DNA from: Methanobacteriota archaeon
GTDB taxonomy: Archaea; Thermoplasmatota; Poseidoniia; Poseidoniales; Poseidoniaceae
Assembly: GCA_011526375.1 (NCBI GenBank)
Contig: WTIT01000096.1
Location: 1 to 34,383 of the forward strand
Direction of reading: 5' to 3'
Length of the DNA: 34,383 bases
Shown here: positions 1 to 7,785 of the stretch, in pieces
How positions within the stretch are numbered: position 1 is the first letter of the stretch
Layout: every line of letters starts with the position of its first letter
Program-made: the position numbers and the translations under genes
The notes under the pieces: generated by a model
What the model was told of the DNA's origin: nothing
Databases searched by the model: none
Seen by the model: only the letters and a program-made list of their open reading frames with translations

Positions 1-153
1 CGCCAGATTGTTGGCGCTCTGAATGATGCTGGGCGTGAGGTCAAAGCCCATATCATTCAGCGTGCGCTCATCAAATCTCCATTCGTAGCCAAGGCTGGCG
101 AAACCAGCATCGACGGGGAAATTCATTCCCTCTGGGTATTTTCTACCGACTAA
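1..153 (+). CDS. 3' end of an unidentified protein (5' truncated)
   Basis: The plus strand is open from the window edge to a TAA at 151-153, giving a 50-residue C-terminal fragment ending in HSLWVFSTD. I do not recognise the family. The stop lies 2 bases from the stop of the convergent permease gene, and such near-abutting convergent ends recur in this window (5890/5891, 21588/21589, 33577/33574), which favours this strand. The minus strand of the same stretch is also open from an ATG at 126 (MNFPVDAGFASLGYEW...) to the edge, but that start has a purine-rich stretch directly against it rather than a properly spaced ribosome-binding site. Either strand could be the coding one, so the call is tentative. 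Confidence 0.35.
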   Translation, partial: RQIVGALNDAGREVKAHIIQRALIKSPFVAKAGETSIDGEIHSLWVFSTD

Positions 154-155
154 GT

Positions 156-1607
156 TCACAGAACCTTGTCGAAGATCCAACCGAAGGTCGACATATCTCC
201 TGGACCAAGGTAGAACATGGTCATGAAGATTGCAATACCATACATGATTGGTCCTGGCTCGTCGAACTTGCCCATACCCATCTTGATTAGTACGTAGGAG
301 ATTACACCCCAAGCAATACCATCAGCGATAGAGTAAGTGAATGGCATAAGTACCATAGTCAAGAATGCTGGTAGAACGATCTCTTTGTCATCCCAGTTGA
401 TTTCGGTTGCTTGCTTCATCATCATAGCACCAATGACTACGAGGGCACAAGCAGCAGCGAAGGTTGGAATTGCCATGAATATTGGGCCAAACAATATGCC
501 TAATAGCATCAATACACCAACTACGATAGCGGTCAATCCTGTTCTGCCACCCTCTTCAACACCTGCTGCAGACTCGATGTAAGTGGTCGTTGTGCTGGTA
601 CCGACTGCTGCACCAACGATTGTTGCTGCTGCGTCAGACATGAAGGCCTCTTCAGAGTCTACTAGGTTGCCATCTTCATCAAGGTCACCAGCTTGGCGAC
701 CTACAGAGTAAAGTGTTCCTGCAGTATCAAAGATATCGACGAACAGGAAGGCAATCATGACTAGCATGAATCCTGCAAGGTCGTCACCAATGTCGCCAAA
801 TGCGCCGAAGGCCGCACCCAAACTCTCCTCTGGAAGACCATTCCATTCGAAAACCTTTGATGGCCAATCTGCTTCTGCAGCAGCCCAACCGGCTCCTCCT
901 GCCAAGAAATCGTTGTATGGATCATAAGCGCCTACTAACCAACCGTAAACTGATGCTGCAAGAATACCATAAATGATAGCACCCTTGATGCCTCTTGCCA
1001 TCATTACTGTAATGGCGATTAGCGCAACCATTGAAATTATTGCCCCGTGTTGGTAGATGGCATACTCGCCTGAACCCCAAGCCTCGGTTGTTGCAAGGTT
1101 AACTAGTGTTGCACCGTCATCCTGAATCCAGCCCATTTCTCTTAGACCAATAATGGCTAAGAACATACCAATACCAGATCCGGTTGCAATCTTTAGATCT
1201 CTTGGAATGGCGTTGATCATCTTAGTTCTCCAACCGATTTGTGGTAGAGAAATAATTAGGAAGATAATACCTTCAATGAATACTGCTGCTAGAGCGACTT
1301 CCCAAGGAATGCCCATAGCAAGTACTACTGAGAATACGAAATACGCATTCAAACCCATACCGGGCGCCAATGCATATGGCTTGTTGGCCCATAATCCCAT
1401 TACTACACAACCAACAAAGGCTGCGATAGCAGTTGCAAATAATGCATCATCAAACGGTATTCCTGCCACGGCTAGCATTGATGGGTTTACCACCAATATG
1501 TAAGCCATGGTCAAAAACGTCGTTAGACCTGCTCTTAGTTCTCCATTCAGCGTTGCTCCTTTTTCTTCGAACTTGAAATAGTTCGCTATATTCTTTTCAA
1601 AACTCAT
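156..1607 (-). CDS. NCS2-family purine (adenine/hypoxanthine/guanine) permease, AzgA/PbuG type
   Basis: A 483-residue polytopic membrane protein expected to import purine bases with protons. The N terminus (ANYFKFEEKGATLNGELRAG), the following TTFLTMAYILVVNP segment and the ALAPGMGLNAYF segment are hallmarks of the AzgA-like branch of the nucleobase/cation symporter-2 family. FVDIFDTAGTLYSVGRQAG and TSTTTTYIESAAGVEEGGRTGL are the other typical substrate-pore segments. Length is normal. About a dozen hydrophobic segments are visible. The next gene upstream on the same strand is adenine phosphoribosyltransferase, so imported bases can be converted to nucleotides at once. The ATG at 1607 is preceded by a run of seven G on the coding strand (1615-1621) that may act as a ribosome-binding site. 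Which purine is preferred cannot be read from the sequence. Confidence 0.93.
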   Translation of the reverse strand: MSFEKNIANYFKFEEKGATLNGELRAGLTTFLTMAYILVVNPSMLAVAGIPFDDALFATAIAAFVGCVVMGLWANKPYALAPGMGLNAYFVFSVVLAMGIPWEVALAAVFIEGIIFLIISLPQIGWRTKMINAIPRDLKIATGSGIGMFLAIIGLREMGWIQDDGATLVNLATTEAWGSGEYAIYQHGAIISMVALIAITVMMARGIKGAIIYGILAASVYGWLVGAYDPYNDFLAGGAGWAAAEADWPSKVFEWNGLPEESLGAAFGAFGDIGDDLAGFMLVMIAFLFVDIFDTAGTLYSVGRQAGDLDEDGNLVDSEEAFMSDAAATIVGAAVGTSTTTTYIESAAGVEEGGRTGLTAIVVGVLMLLGILFGPIFMAIPTFAAACALVVIGAMMMKQATEINWDDKEIVLPAFLTMVLMPFTYSIADGIAWGVISYVLIKMGMGKFDEPGPIMYGIAIFMTMFYLGPGDMSTFGWIFDKVL

Positions 1608-1621
1608 GTTTTAACCCCCCC

Positions 1622-1667
1622 GTTATAAACGGTTAACTGTTTTATAAATCGGCGACCTTATATAGGT
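1622..1667 (-). promoter_or_regulatory. Permease promoter region with TATA-like boxes and an imperfect palindrome
   Basis: Upstream of the permease start are three TATA-like stretches, at about 1622-1630, 1641-1650 and 1656-1665. The box at 1641-1650 would place transcription start about 10 bases before the ATG at 1607. The first two boxes flank a GTTAAC core, so that 1622-1648 forms an imperfect inverted repeat (TTATAAAC and TTTTATAA arms). A regulator bound there would cover the TATA box. No regulator is identified. Confidence 0.45.
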
Positions 1668-1723
1668 TTAGAGCCAAATCTGTAAATTTGAATAGATTTC
1701 GAGGGTTATGCCATTTTACCGAT

Positions 1724-2233
1724 TCAGTAGTGAACTAGTGATTTACAAGGTGCTGATAGATTGTTTTTACCGTTTAAGAAATCCAGTTCAATTACCACAC
1801 CGCAGCCGACGACCTCGCCACCGACCTTTTGGCAGAGTTTGATTGAAGCTTCTAATGTACCTCCGGTAGCTAGTAAGTCATCAATAATCACTACTTTTTG
1901 TCCCGTTTGAATTGCATCGGCTTGAATCTGAATTGTATCGGTGCCATATTCAAGATCATATTCGTAACTAACGACTTCCCCTGGCAGTTTGCCGGCTTTT
2001 CTTATCATCATCATTGGGAGATCCATTTTCATTGCTAATGGAGTGGCAAAAAGGAAGCCACGGCTCTCAATACCGGCAATAATGTCCGGTTGCCAGTCCT
2101 TGATTTGGTCGTGCAGTGAATCAATTACGTATTCCATTGCTTCATTACTTCGCATGATAGTTGAAATATCATAGAATAGAATTCCTGGAATTGGAAAATC
2201 TGGAATTCCGCGAATGTGTTCTTTGAGGTCCAT
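1724..2233 (-). CDS. apt: Adenine phosphoribosyltransferase
   Basis: Converts adenine and PRPP to AMP and pyrophosphate in the cytosol (purine salvage). At 169 residues from the ATG at 2233 it has the usual length for the family. A TTG one codon upstream (2236) is an alternative start. The PRPP-binding loop is plain as VVIIDDLLATGGTLEA near residues 115-130, and the N-terminal IPDFPIPGILFYDIS is the standard APT opening. AGIESRGFLFATPLA is the conserved segment following the hood region. It lies directly upstream of the purine permease on the same strand, separated by 116 bases that hold the permease's own TATA-like boxes, so the two are probably coordinated but not necessarily on one transcript. 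Confidence 0.95.
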   Translation of the reverse strand: MDLKEHIRGIPDFPIPGILFYDISTIMRSNEAMEYVIDSLHDQIKDWQPDIIAGIESRGFLFATPLAMKMDLPMMMIRKAGKLPGEVVSYEYDLEYGTDTIQIQADAIQTGQKVVIIDDLLATGGTLEASIKLCQKVGGEVVGCGVVIELDFLNGKNNLSAPCKSLVHY

Positions 2234-2277
2234 CAAACAATTGTTTGATTGTCGGTTGATGAATTTGTCTCTTGATA

Positions 2278-2997
2278 TTACTCAGAAACTGTGGCACTGG
2301 TAATTATGACTGGGATTACTGGGCGGTCATAAGCGCCAGTCTCTACTTCTGATAGAGTAGTAACATGTTCACAGCCTGAAATTACCTTCCCAAATACGGT
2401 ATGTACGCCATTTAACCAATCATGTTCTGTGATATCATCAGGCATTATGAAAAACTGTGAACCACCGGTATTTGGTTGAGAAGTTTTAGCCATTGAAACC
2501 ATGCACGGCAGGTGTCTAAGTCCATTATCTGCTTCATCTGGCAAAGTGTAGAGGGTTTCGCTGTCACAATCGGCGGAGTTACTCATGTATTGGCCGTCAC
2601 AATAACCGTACCAATGTGCGGCATATCCGCCAGTTCCGTCATTGTTTTCGAAGTCTCCGCCTTGAATCATAAAGTTGTCAATTATTCGGTGAAAGGTTAC
2701 ATTATCGTACATACCAGCTTGTGCCAAACTCCTCATATTGTCAGTATGAATTGGCGCTAAATCATGATATAATTCAATTTCAATAGTATATTTCAGTGTT
2801 TCATTATCAGCAGATTCTGCATGTATTATGTTCATCGTAACGTAACTGCTATTACCCTCGTAAAGGGCATGATTATCGGCATTGCTATTGGTAGAATCTT
2901 CGCTTTCTATACAGCCTGGCGCTAAGCACACCAACATCAATAGCGATGCTAAGTAAACACTCTTTGCCCTGCTATTAAGGGTGATTAATCCGTTCAT
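2278..2997 (-). CDS. Cyclophilin-type peptidyl-prolyl cis-trans isomerase, predicted lipoprotein
   Basis: Catalyses proline cis-trans isomerisation, probably on the outer face of the membrane. The 239-residue product starts with a basic stretch and hydrophobic core (VYLASLLMLVCLAPGC) with a lipobox-like APGC at about residues 26-29, so the mature protein would be lipid-anchored at Cys29. The cyclophilin core follows: VTFHRIIDNFMIQGGD carries the catalytic Arg, TGGSQFFIM the conserved Gln-Phe-Phe, and the segment ending HTVFGKVISG the closing strand. An insertion with Cys residues (near YGYCDGQYMSNSADCDS) lies between the catalytic loop and the GSQFF motif. It may form a disulfide in an exported protein. 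It probably acts in folding of secreted proteins such as the window's peptidases. Confidence 0.9.
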   Translation of the reverse strand: MNGLITLNSRAKSVYLASLLMLVCLAPGCIESEDSTNSNADNHALYEGNSSYVTMNIIHAESADNETLKYTIEIELYHDLAPIHTDNMRSLAQAGMYDNVTFHRIIDNFMIQGGDFENNDGTGGYAAHWYGYCDGQYMSNSADCDSETLYTLPDEADNGLRHLPCMVSMAKTSQPNTGGSQFFIMPDDITEHDWLNGVHTVFGKVISGCEHVTTLSEVETGAYDRPVIPVIITSATVSE

Positions 2998-3044
2998 GGT
3001 CTTGCCATGAATTGGATGTTATTAACCTGTAACAGTGACTTAGA

Positions 3045-3743
3045 TTACGCTTCTGCTGCAGAATCACTAGACCCTGGTGCATCCAACTTGCCCATAACCA
3101 TCATTACTCCGATAACGATGTGAGTCAGCATGGTTACTGGGAAAATCATATCAAAATATGCTGGATTATTCATGATTGGTGCAAGACTAAATCCAAGTCC
3201 AACAGGCATTAATAATGACCACATGTAATCCATTCCCGATGGTTTTTGCATCATAAATGCCGTCACACCAACAAGAATCATTGCCATGCCCCACATAACA
3301 GGCATCATTGCCCATCCAGAGTTTGCTGCATCCCAAGAAGCCCTAATTGAAGTCATTTGATCATTCTCATCATCCCATGCTAAATCATCATCAGCATCAA
3401 TATCGATGTCGTTTGCATTGATAGAATTGACATTACCGCCAAAACCGGCCATGAATAATGCTAATGCAGCGATAATACACATACCGCCAACCGTAAGCAT
3501 TTGTTGGTGCATCTCTCCAGCACCTTTCTTCATTTTTTGGATTAGTAAGTACAATCCCCCAAACATAATCACAATGCCAGTTGTAGCAATTGCTAGCATT
3601 ATCATTAGTGTCATTCTTTCTTCTTCCATCAGTATTTTTATTGCATCTGCACCTACTTCATTTGTTTGAGGCCAGCTAAAAAAAGCTACCATCAATAATA
3701 TTGGTCCACCTGCAAGCATGTATGGTGTTAAATCTCTCCCCAT
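3045..3743 (-). CDS. Membrane protein of unknown function
   Basis: I do not recognise the family. From the ATG at 3743 the product is 232 residues (MGRDLTPYMLAGGPILL...). An in-frame ATG at 3791 would add 16 residues, but a TATA-like box 26 bases upstream of 3743 makes the shorter, leaderless form more likely. About six to seven hydrophobic, Met-rich segments are visible (PYMLAGGPILLMVAFF, MIMLAIATTGIVIMFGGLYLLI, MCIIAALALFMAGFGG, MMPVMWGMAMILVGVTAFMM, MWSLLMPVGLGFSLAP, FPVTMLTHIVIGVMMVMG). Between the third and fourth lies a strongly acidic stretch (DIDIDADDDLAWDDENDQ), probably extracytoplasmic. It sits between glutamine synthetase and the cyclophilin lipoprotein on the same strand, which gives no functional clue. 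Confidence 0.75.
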   Translation of the reverse strand: MGRDLTPYMLAGGPILLMVAFFSWPQTNEVGADAIKILMEEERMTLMIMLAIATTGIVIMFGGLYLLIQKMKKGAGEMHQQMLTVGGMCIIAALALFMAGFGGNVNSINANDIDIDADDDLAWDDENDQMTSIRASWDAANSGWAMMPVMWGMAMILVGVTAFMMQKPSGMDYMWSLLMPVGLGFSLAPIMNNPAYFDMIFPVTMLTHIVIGVMMVMGKLDAPGSSDSAAEA

Positions 3744-3764
3744 GGGAGAAAATCGCACTATTTG

Positions 3765-3773
3765 CCTATAACC
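3765..3773 (-). promoter_or_regulatory. TATA-like box of the membrane-protein gene
   Basis: GGTTATAGG on the minus strand is centred 26 bases upstream of the ATG at 3743. That spacing puts transcription start at or next to the start codon (leaderless mRNA) and supports the shorter of the two possible starts. Confidence 0.4.
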
Positions 3774-3848
3774 GTTGCTACATATATGCAACTAGAGAGC
3801 CTTATTTGGTAGGCTAGCGTAAATTACCGGAGTGGTCTAGGACAATTT

Positions 3849-4862
3849 TCAAGCAGACTTGGTGGTTGAGATAATCACTGCGGCAATTTTGTATGGATCG
3901 CCATTTGATGCGGGTCGGCGGTCTTCAAGACGCCCTTTCCAGCCATCTTCGATGGTTCCTATTGGGATTCTAATAGATGCTCCTCTGTCAGAAACGCCAT
4001 AAGAGAACTCGTCGATCGATTGAGTCTCGTGCTTTCCAGTTAGCCTCATGTGATTATCTGCACCGTATACATCGATATGTTTCTTGATATTCTTGCCAAA
4101 TGCTTCACAAATCTTGGTGAACACTGCTTCATCACCAGATTCACGCATTGCTGTGTTGGAAAAGTTTGCATGCATTCCACTACCATTCCAGTCAGTATCG
4201 CCCAAAGGTTTTGGATGCCAGTCTATTGTAAGTCCATATTTCTCTGCATTTCTTTCAGCCAGGTACCTAGAAACCCATATCTGGTCTCCAGCATCTTTTG
4301 CGCCTTTGGCAAATATTTGGTATTCCCATTGTCCTGCTGCTACTTCAGCATTGATTCCTTCAACATTCAATCCTGCTTCTAAGCATTGGTTGAGGTGGTC
4401 TTCAATGATTTCCCTGCCAAATGCATTCATGCCACCAACAGAACAGTAGAATTGTCCTTGTGGGGTTTGATCTCTAGGGAAGCCAAGTGGAAGCTTGGTT
4501 TCTGGGTCCCAGAGGAAATACTCTTGCTCGAAACCGAACCAAAAGTCATCATCGTCATCATCGATTGTGGCTCTGCCATTCGATTCGTGTGGGCTGCCGT
4601 CGGCATTCAAAACTTCACACATTACCAAGTATCCGTTAATTCTGTCTGGGTCTGGGTATATGGCGACTGGTTTTAGTAAACAGTCTGAGTCTCCGCCATC
4701 TGCTTGCAGTGTTGAGGAACCGTCGAAGGACCACATTGGGCATTCCTCTACCGTGCCGCCAAAATCACTTCTAATCATGGTTTTGCTACGCATGCTTTGG
4801 GTTGGTTTGTATCCGTCTAGCCATATATACTCTAACTTCGCTTTATCTGTCATAGTTATCAT
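3849..4862 (-). CDS. glnII: Type II (eukaryote-type) glutamine synthetase
   Basis: Makes glutamine from glutamate, ammonia and ATP, the entry point of ammonium assimilation. At 337 residues it matches the short GSII class (eukaryotes, rhizobia, actinomycetes), not the roughly 440-residue GSI usual in archaea. Diagnostic stretches are LEYIWLDGY, CPMWSFDGSSTLQA, FGFEQEYFL, QWEYQIF, DTDWNGSGMHANFS and RIPIGTIEDGWKGRLEDRRP. They hold the metal-binding Glu of EQEY and the ATP/glutamate-binding Asn-Gly and Arg residues. No adenylylation site of the GSI class is present. A run of six Asp residues just before the EQEY strand is unusual. An internal ATG at 4853 is a second possible start, but the TATA-like box at 4881-4892 fits leaderless initiation at 4862. 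It is divergent from the XRE-CBS regulator unit. Confidence 0.95.
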   Translation of the reverse strand: MITMTDKAKLEYIWLDGYKPTQSMRSKTMIRSDFGGTVEECPMWSFDGSSTLQADGGDSDCLLKPVAIYPDPDRINGYLVMCEVLNADGSPHESNGRATIDDDDDDFWFGFEQEYFLWDPETKLPLGFPRDQTPQGQFYCSVGGMNAFGREIIEDHLNQCLEAGLNVEGINAEVAAGQWEYQIFAKGAKDAGDQIWVSRYLAERNAEKYGLTIDWHPKPLGDTDWNGSGMHANFSNTAMRESGDEAVFTKICEAFGKNIKKHIDVYGADNHMRLTGKHETQSIDEFSYGVSDRGASIRIPIGTIEDGWKGRLEDRRPASNGDPYKIAAVIISTTKSA

Positions 4863-4880
4863 TCGCGTCGAAATGTGGGC

Positions 4881-4892
4881 GGTATATTAACC
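4881..4892 (-). promoter_or_regulatory. TATA-like box of glnII
   Basis: GGTTAATATACC on the minus strand is centred about 24 bases upstream of the ATG at 4862, consistent with an archaeal leaderless promoter. Confidence 0.5.
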
Positions 4893-4894
4893 AT

Positions 4895-4970
4895 ACGCAC
4901 ATTTTTATGTGTGTTTTTTGAGTGTATGATGACAATTATTGGTAAAATATTATTCTTATGTGCAACATAA
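4895..4970. promoter_or_regulatory. Two inverted repeats in the glnII / XRE-CBS spacer
   Basis: The 231-base AT-rich spacer holds two dyads. One is ACGCACAT, 4-base loop, ATGTGTGT at 4895-4914 (one mismatch). The other is a perfect TTATGT, GCA, ACATAA at 4956-4970. Both share an ATGTG half. The first lies just upstream of the glnII TATA box. They could be operators for a local regulator. The adjacent XRE-CBS protein is an obvious candidate, but no binding evidence exists. Confidence 0.35.
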
Positions 4971-5093
4971 ACGTGAAATTTTGGGATTTATTATGCAAAT
5001 GCGCGAGAATTTTTATGAATTTGAGCGATTGAATAAAATGAAATTGTTGGCTTAATTTACCATCAATTCGTTCGCCGGGGCAACATCTATGCT

Positions 5094-5330
5094 GTGGCTA
5101 AAAGTGGTTTTACCATGGATGACAGTGTGATGAGTATCGAGAACAATGCGCAGATGAGGCAATTTATTCAGTTGTGGATGATGAGTGGCGGTATGGTGCT
5201 AGCGACTGTTAAGGAAATCTTAGATGATGGTCGGCAAATCGAAATGCCAGAGATGATGGGGCGTGATTTCAAAGCCGAAATTATTGAGTTAAGTAACTCG
5301 TTTAGTGAAATAGTGTCGAGGTTTAAGTGA
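5094..5330 (+). CDS. Small protein of unknown function, coupled to the XRE-CBS regulator
   Basis: Unrecognised 78-residue protein. The GTG at 5094 gives MAKSGFTMDDSVMSIENN..., and the in-frame ATG at 5115 gives a 71-residue version. The sequence is soluble, Met-rich and mostly helix-forming (NAQMRQFIQLWMMSGGMVLATVKEILDDG, then EIIELSNSFSEIVSRF), without signal peptide or membrane segment. Its stop TGA (5328-5330) overlaps the start ATG (5330-5332) of the HTH/CBS gene as TGATG, so the two are translationally coupled and probably function together, for example as a partner or modulator of the regulator. A TTAATTTACC stretch at about 5053-5062 could be its TATA box. Confidence 0.65.
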   Translation: MAKSGFTMDDSVMSIENNAQMRQFIQLWMMSGGMVLATVKEILDDGRQIEMPEMMGRDFKAEIIELSNSFSEIVSRFK

Positions 5331-5890
5331 TGGAAGTCCCTACTGGAAGTCATATCAGAAGATGGCGAAAAAGTCTCGGTATAACCCAGAGTAAGGTTTC
5401 TGAAATGAGTGGTGTTGCTCAATCGATTATTGCTAAAATTGAGAATGAGACGGTTGATCCCAGGGTGTCAACTTTACGTAAATTAGTTGAGGCCCTGTCG
5501 AGGTTTGAAAACCCTGAATTATTGCACACAGTTCAAGACATCATGACAACGGATGTTGCCGCATTAAGATTTGAAGATACGATACAAGTTGCGATAGACC
5601 GAATGGTAAAAGATGGAATTAGTCAATTGCCAGTATTGTCCGAAGAAGGAAATATCCTAGGCATAGTTTCTGAAGATAGCATATTGCAAAAAGGCGCTCA
5701 CAGGAATGGTGTAATCGGACAGGTGATGCATACTAGTCCGGAAATTGTTGATATTGGTCTATCCGTTGCAGAAGCAAGAAGAAGATTGACTGAGGTAGAG
5801 GCTTTGCTTGTTGTAGAAGGTGATTTATTAGTCGGATTAGTCAGTAGGATGGATTTGGTTAGAGCGTTAAGGTTGAACAGTATTGCATGA
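5330..5890 (+). CDS. XRE-type helix-turn-helix regulator with a CBS domain pair
   Basis: A 186-residue predicted DNA-binding regulator. Residues about 6-60 form an XRE/Cro-like HTH (IRRWRKSLGITQSKVSEMSGVAQSIIAKIENETVDP). Two CBS motifs follow (VQDIMTTDVAALRF...ISQLPVLSEEGNILGIVSE and IGQVMHTSPEIVDI...ALLVVEGDLLVGLVSRMDL). CBS pairs typically bind adenine nucleotides or related ligands, so DNA binding may respond to energy or nucleotide state. This HTH-CBS layout is a known archaeal type. The ATG at 5330 overlaps the stop of the preceding small gene (TGATG). A GTG at 5327 would add one residue. Its location divergent from glnII suggests, but does not show, control of nitrogen assimilation. Its TGA directly abuts the TAA of the convergent hydrolase gene. 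Confidence 0.9.
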   Translation: MEVPTGSHIRRWRKSLGITQSKVSEMSGVAQSIIAKIENETVDPRVSTLRKLVEALSRFENPELLHTVQDIMTTDVAALRFEDTIQVAIDRMVKDGISQLPVLSEEGNILGIVSEDSILQKGAHRNGVIGQVMHTSPEIVDIGLSVAEARRRLTEVEALLVVEGDLLVGLVSRMDLVRALRLNSIA

Positions 5891-7696
5891 TTACTGATTA
5901 TTTGCGGCGTCTTCACCTTGAGGGGTAATTAGCACATTACTGCCATCTCGATAAATGACAGGGATTTCCACGGTCGAGACACTTGGAATTATGTGCATTG
6001 AGCATGAGGGGGTGCAAGCTGGTGGAAGATAGTCTTCGCCAGATTCTGATAGAACGAAGGTAATGCCATGCCCAGCAGGCAGAAGTGCATCAATTCCTTG
6101 AAATTCCATTAGCATAGTTATTGTTTGTCCGGGAATTACCGTTTGCGCATCATACCCGCCGGCGTGATAGCGTACATCCATAGTCGCATGTCCGAGCCTA
6201 ATGCCGGTTTCTGAGTCTTGCATTTCGATGAATACTTGGCCGCCATCAAATGATGGGACTACTGAAAGATGGAAAGTTGCTAAACCGGATATATGTGTGT
6301 CTGCATCATCAGACATTGGTGGGCAGGTTGTAGTGACTGTTGCATCACCACCAAGAACCAAACCGCCTGCTCCAGTAAACGCTCCAGATGATTGGCATTG
6401 AGACATGTCTAGTTCTATCCGTTCGACGTCTAAGGGCGGCCAAGTATCTTCAATCCGCCATTCCCCATCATTTCGTTGAATCTGTGCATGTAAGGATGGT
6501 TTTGGTCCTATGCCTTTGAGGTAATATTCCATCCATTCAAACAGATCCTGTCCCCAATCCCAGCGAGTCATGTTGTGGATGGCTTCACCGCCGTAACCGG
6601 AATCTTGAGCATTATGTTTAGACCACTGATCTGGATAATTGTGCTCCCATTGGCCAAGCATTCCGGCAACTTCGTAACCTGCATCTATGTAGGCCTGGTA
6701 CCAATTTGTACCAGGGGGCCCGCCAAAGACTTGGTGTGGATCAACATTCCAATCTTGCATACCTTGAACCCAATATATGCTACCATTATAGGTGCCTAAC
6801 GCTTTATCGATGTGGCTCCTTTCATCGTAATAATTTGCCATGTATGGGTCTAACTCTCCTAGCCCATACCGTGTTGGTCCAGCGAGGAATCCTTCCACGA
6901 CATCAGAACACATGTTATCGAGGTCATCGTCGTCATAATCCAAAATGCTGCTGCCATAATTTGAGTGCATTATTTGTGATCTGGCCTCTGCACTACCGTT
7001 TTTGTATAGTAAAGGGGCTAATGCAGTAGTGCCTGAAATCGGTACTATCGTTTTCAAGTGCTCGCTTCCTTGGGCGGCTGCTTCCCAAGCAGTCGCACCT
7101 TCGTAGGATTTACCGTAAATTGCAACATTGCCGTTGCTCCATTCTTGGTCACCAAGCCATTCTACTGCTGAATGAATGCCGAGTCCTTCGCCATCACCAC
7201 GATAATCGAAGCACCCGGTGCTTTCTTCCGTGGCAAAAACTGCTACCTGCGCTAGAGCGTAGCCGTGTGGAATGAAATTATCGTAAATGAACTCTCCACG
7301 GCCTGCTGCCACAATATTGGTTGGATTTGATTCGTCACCTGGTTGCCCGTATGAAAAATATGGGCTAACCACAGCAATTACTGGAACTTGCTCTCCCGCT
7401 TCGGTATTCGAAGGTAACCAATAGGAAAGGTGGACGTCGGCGCTGTTGGGCCCACCGCCCCAAATTCCTGTTGTGTCAACAGTAATTGTCGCTTCTTGGA
7501 CATCAAGTGCCTCGTATGGTCCATTTTCTAGGACCATGGCATATGACCCATCCCAATTCCACTCTAGCTCATATCTATCGTAGATATTTGGATAGATAGA
7601 GTCGTCAGTATTGGTCACAGAAGTTTCATCGGGTGAAAAACAGCCAGAAAGAGGTAATGTCAGGCACATCACTGCTAGCAATATCGCCTGACGCAT
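5891..7696 (-). CDS. CocE/NonD-type (peptidase S15 family) alpha/beta hydrolase, predicted lipoprotein
   Basis: A 601-residue exported serine hydrolase, probably a peptidase or acylase working outside the cell. I chose the ATG at 7696 because it opens a clean lipoprotein signal (MRQAILLAVMCLTLPLSGC) with lipobox LSGC. The upstream in-frame start at 7753 would bury that signal. The alpha/beta hydrolase domain carries a nucleophile-elbow variant GKSYEG with candidate Ser197, a candidate Asp315 in GMQDWNVDPHQ and a candidate His352 in GQWEHNYPDQ, spaced as in the X-Pro dipeptidyl-peptidase/cocaine esterase family. The C-terminal 200 residues match the jelly-roll domain of that family (LSVVPSFDGGQVFIEMQD, MLMEFQGIDALLPAGHGITFVLS). 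Substrate cannot be deduced. A dipeptide- or ester-cleaving role in scavenging fits the other secreted enzymes here. Confidence 0.87.
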   Translation of the reverse strand: MRQAILLAVMCLTLPLSGCFSPDETSVTNTDDSIYPNIYDRYELEWNWDGSYAMVLENGPYEALDVQEATITVDTTGIWGGGPNSADVHLSYWLPSNTEAGEQVPVIAVVSPYFSYGQPGDESNPTNIVAAGRGEFIYDNFIPHGYALAQVAVFATEESTGCFDYRGDGEGLGIHSAVEWLGDQEWSNGNVAIYGKSYEGATAWEAAAQGSEHLKTIVPISGTTALAPLLYKNGSAEARSQIMHSNYGSSILDYDDDDLDNMCSDVVEGFLAGPTRYGLGELDPYMANYYDERSHIDKALGTYNGSIYWVQGMQDWNVDPHQVFGGPPGTNWYQAYIDAGYEVAGMLGQWEHNYPDQWSKHNAQDSGYGGEAIHNMTRWDWGQDLFEWMEYYLKGIGPKPSLHAQIQRNDGEWRIEDTWPPLDVERIELDMSQCQSSGAFTGAGGLVLGGDATVTTTCPPMSDDADTHISGLATFHLSVVPSFDGGQVFIEMQDSETGIRLGHATMDVRYHAGGYDAQTVIPGQTITMLMEFQGIDALLPAGHGITFVLSESGEDYLPPACTPSCSMHIIPSVSTVEIPVIYRDGSNVLITPQGEDAANNQ

Positions 7697-7785
7697 GATG
7701 ATGGGGTGGTGTTCTCTTTCAATAAACTGATGTCTTACTGAATTAATCCGCAAGTTATGTGTTGTAGCAACATCTGGGCCTATTC

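Noticed and set aside
1-126. Minus-strand reading frame from an ATG at 126 to the window edge (MNFPVDAGFASLGYEW...)
   Set aside because: It overlaps the plus-strand frame, its start has no properly spaced ribosome-binding site, and the plus frame fits the local pattern of near-abutting convergent genes. It stays a real alternative, as noted under the first feature.
3798-3815. Inverted repeat AGCCT / AGGCT between glnII and the membrane-protein gene
   Set aside because: Only a 5-bp stem with an 8-base loop and no T-rich tail on the minus strand; too weak to call a terminator.
4895-4921. Hairpin plus T-run resembling an intrinsic terminator
   Set aside because: It lies between two divergent start regions, where no transcript is expected to end, so an operator or chance structure is more likely than a terminator.
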